Below are positions 5,114 to 6,026 of a stretch of DNA of 6,026 nt, piece by piece. Within the stretch, counting starts at the first letter, position 1; every line of letters starts with the position of its first letter. The stretch is from positions 1-6,026 of the forward strand of contig CAKOXU010000038.1 in NCBI GenBank assembly GCA_934130235.1, in the 5' to 3' direction. This stretch comes from an uncultured Bacilli bacterium. GTDB lineage: Bacteria > Bacillota_I > Bacilli_A > RF39 > UBA660. Position numbers and translations under genes: made by a program. The notes beneath the pieces were generated by a model. The model was not told the origin of the DNA. It worked only from the letters and a program-made list of their open reading frames with translations, and ran no database searches.

Positions 5114-6026
5114 AATTACAATTTGTACCTTTCCATACTATATTTGCATCACTATATCCATCTGCCCATCCAAATGGTGAACTCCTTGGATATGATTCAA
5201 AATCACTAGTACTACATTTTCCTTCTATTATAACGCTTGTTAATTGATTACCATTAAATGCAGAATTTCCTATACTTGTTATACTATTTGGTATTGTTAC
5301 GCTCGTTAGTTGATTTAGGGAAAAAGCAGTTACACCTATACTTGTTACGCCATTTGGTATTGTTAAGCTCGTTAATTTATTACGTGAAAATGTATATTCG
5401 CCTATAGCTTTTAAGGTTGATGGTAAAATTATTTTATCCCAAGCATAATTTTGAAAGGCATATGATAATATTTCAATATTATTTAAATCAACTTCATCAA
5501 TTCCTTCCATATATCCAGTTATCCCTACTACTGGATATTTTGTTGAATCGACAATTTTCGTTGTATAATCAGTAAGTAAATAGTAAACAAATTTTCCCTC
5601 TTCAACTTCATCTATAGTATCCATAGTATCTATAAATAAATTGCCAAATTCAGTTTCAGTCATTTCAAGCGCATTTAGCATATTTTCTTTACTCTCACAT
5701 GCTTCTTTGCCTTTGCCAAATATAAATTCACATGCTGGTATATTTGCATTTACAGTTATTGTTTCTGGTCTTATTACAGGTAGTTCACTTGGTACAACCA
5801 TTTTAGGATATTTACCATCACTATTGTAGTTAATTATATAGTCATCATCCATTGATTTAAAACTACTCCCACAGGTATATCCTGTTATTGTTACTACTGG
5901 TGAAGTATAGTTTGTATTAAACTTTTCATTAAGCTTTGTAAGTTCATCGCCTTCCCATAGTTTTGTTGTAAAACAATTATCAGGTGCGACTGCTAAAGGT
6001 TCTTCTTTTACCCATTTATTTTTTTT
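5112..6026 (-). CDS. BspA-like leucine-rich-repeat surface protein, C-terminal part (5' end outside window)
   Basis: The frame has no stop from 5112 to the window edge, so the visible 304 residues are the C-terminal part of a larger protein. The ATG at 5852 is an internal Met (visible residue 59), since coding sequence continues upstream of it. Residues 197-262 form three consecutive 22-residue repeats of the TreponemaBspA/LRR_5 type (pattern LTSVTIPNSITSIGNSAF), plus a partial fourth, then a Trp/Gly-rich tail ending GTNCN. A PVVxITGY module occurs twice (about 42-82 and 164-205). Six cysteines (18, 52, 99, 110, 271, 303) could form disulfides, which suits an extracellular protein. No membrane segment or sorting signal is visible at the C-terminus, so export and any anchor must be encoded in the missing N-terminus. 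BspA-like proteins are associated with adhesion to host proteins and cells, but no ligand can be assigned here. The gene has its own terminator and is not part of the relA unit. Confidence 0.85.
   Translation of the reverse strand, partial: KKNKWVKEEPLAVAPDNCFTTKLWEGDELTKLNEKFNTNYTSPVVTITGYTCGSSFKSMDDDYIINYNSDGKYPKMVVPSELPVIRPETITVNANIPACEFIFGKGKEACESKENMLNALEMTETEFGNLFIDTMDTIDEVEEGKFVYYLLTDYTTKIVDSTKYPVVGITGYMEGIDEVDLNNIEILSYAFQNYAWDKIILPSTLKAIGEYTFSRNKLTSLTIPNGVTSIGVTAFSLNQLTSVTIPNSITSIGNSAFNGNQLTSVIIEGKCSTSDFESYPRSSPFGWADGYSDANIVWKGTNCN
5220..5438 (-). repeat. 66-bp tandem repeats encoding BspA-type LRRs
   Basis: Three units of 66 bp lie end to end (5438-5373, 5372-5307, 5306-5241), with the start of a fourth at 5240-5220. 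Each encodes 22 residues. The last two full units are nearly identical at DNA level over a 38-base block (5335-5372 against 5269-5306, four mismatches by my count), while the first is more diverged. This points to fairly recent duplication. Confidence 0.85.

Noticed and set aside
5220..5438. CRISPR-like or mobile-element repeat array
   Set aside because: The 66-bp repeats are in frame, without spacers, and encode a clear 22-residue LRR pattern.

Overview
The window is very AT-rich, has short intergenic gaps and carries every gene on the minus strand. It looks like the chromosome of a low-GC Bacillota-type bacterium. A BspA-type leucine-rich-repeat surface protein next to housekeeping genes is common in uncultured gut Firmicutes and Mollicutes-like lineages, but nothing here fixes the genus. 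relA appears to end in TGA inside an ATGA overlap with dtd, and Trp is encoded by TGG where I checked it, so the standard bacterial code (table 11) applies rather than the Mycoplasma code.

Layout in transcription order, from high to low coordinates. (1) 6026-5112: the C-terminal 304 residues of a large BspA-like protein; its frame is open to the window edge, so the N-terminus lies outside. (2) 5113-5084: a rho-independent terminator whose stem begins within that gene's stop codon. (3) 5079-5045: a promoter with a perfect extended -10 box, only about ten bases from the relA start. (4) 5034-2866: relA, a long bifunctional-type (p)ppGpp synthetase/hydrolase. (5) 2869-2432: dtd, D-aminoacyl-tRNA deacylase, overlapping relA by four bases. 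(6) 2429-1368: an AI-2E/PurR-type permease family membrane protein, two bases after dtd. (7) 1364-1336: a probable promoter for hisS. (8) 1310-42: hisS, histidyl-tRNA synthetase. (9) 40-1: a strong terminator closing the operon.

relA-dtd-permease-hisS reads as one co-directional unit concerned with translation and stress: RelA senses uncharged tRNA and sets the (p)ppGpp level, Dtd removes D-amino acids from tRNA, and HisRS charges tRNA-His. relA, dtd and hisS lie close together in many Clostridia and Bacilli; the permease between dtd and hisS is the less expected member. hisS probably has its own promoter in addition to read-through.

Two start codons are revised from the longest open frame. 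relA starts at ATG 5034 (722 aa), not GTG 5043, and hisS starts at ATG 1310 (422 aa), not TTG 1322; in both cases the upstream candidate lies within the Shine-Dalgarno sequence. The most notable points are a Lys in place of the Asp of the hydrolase Glu-Asp pair in RelA, the very short predicted relA leader, and repeated modules in the surface protein. I see no mobile element, CRISPR array, RNA gene or new multi-gene system.
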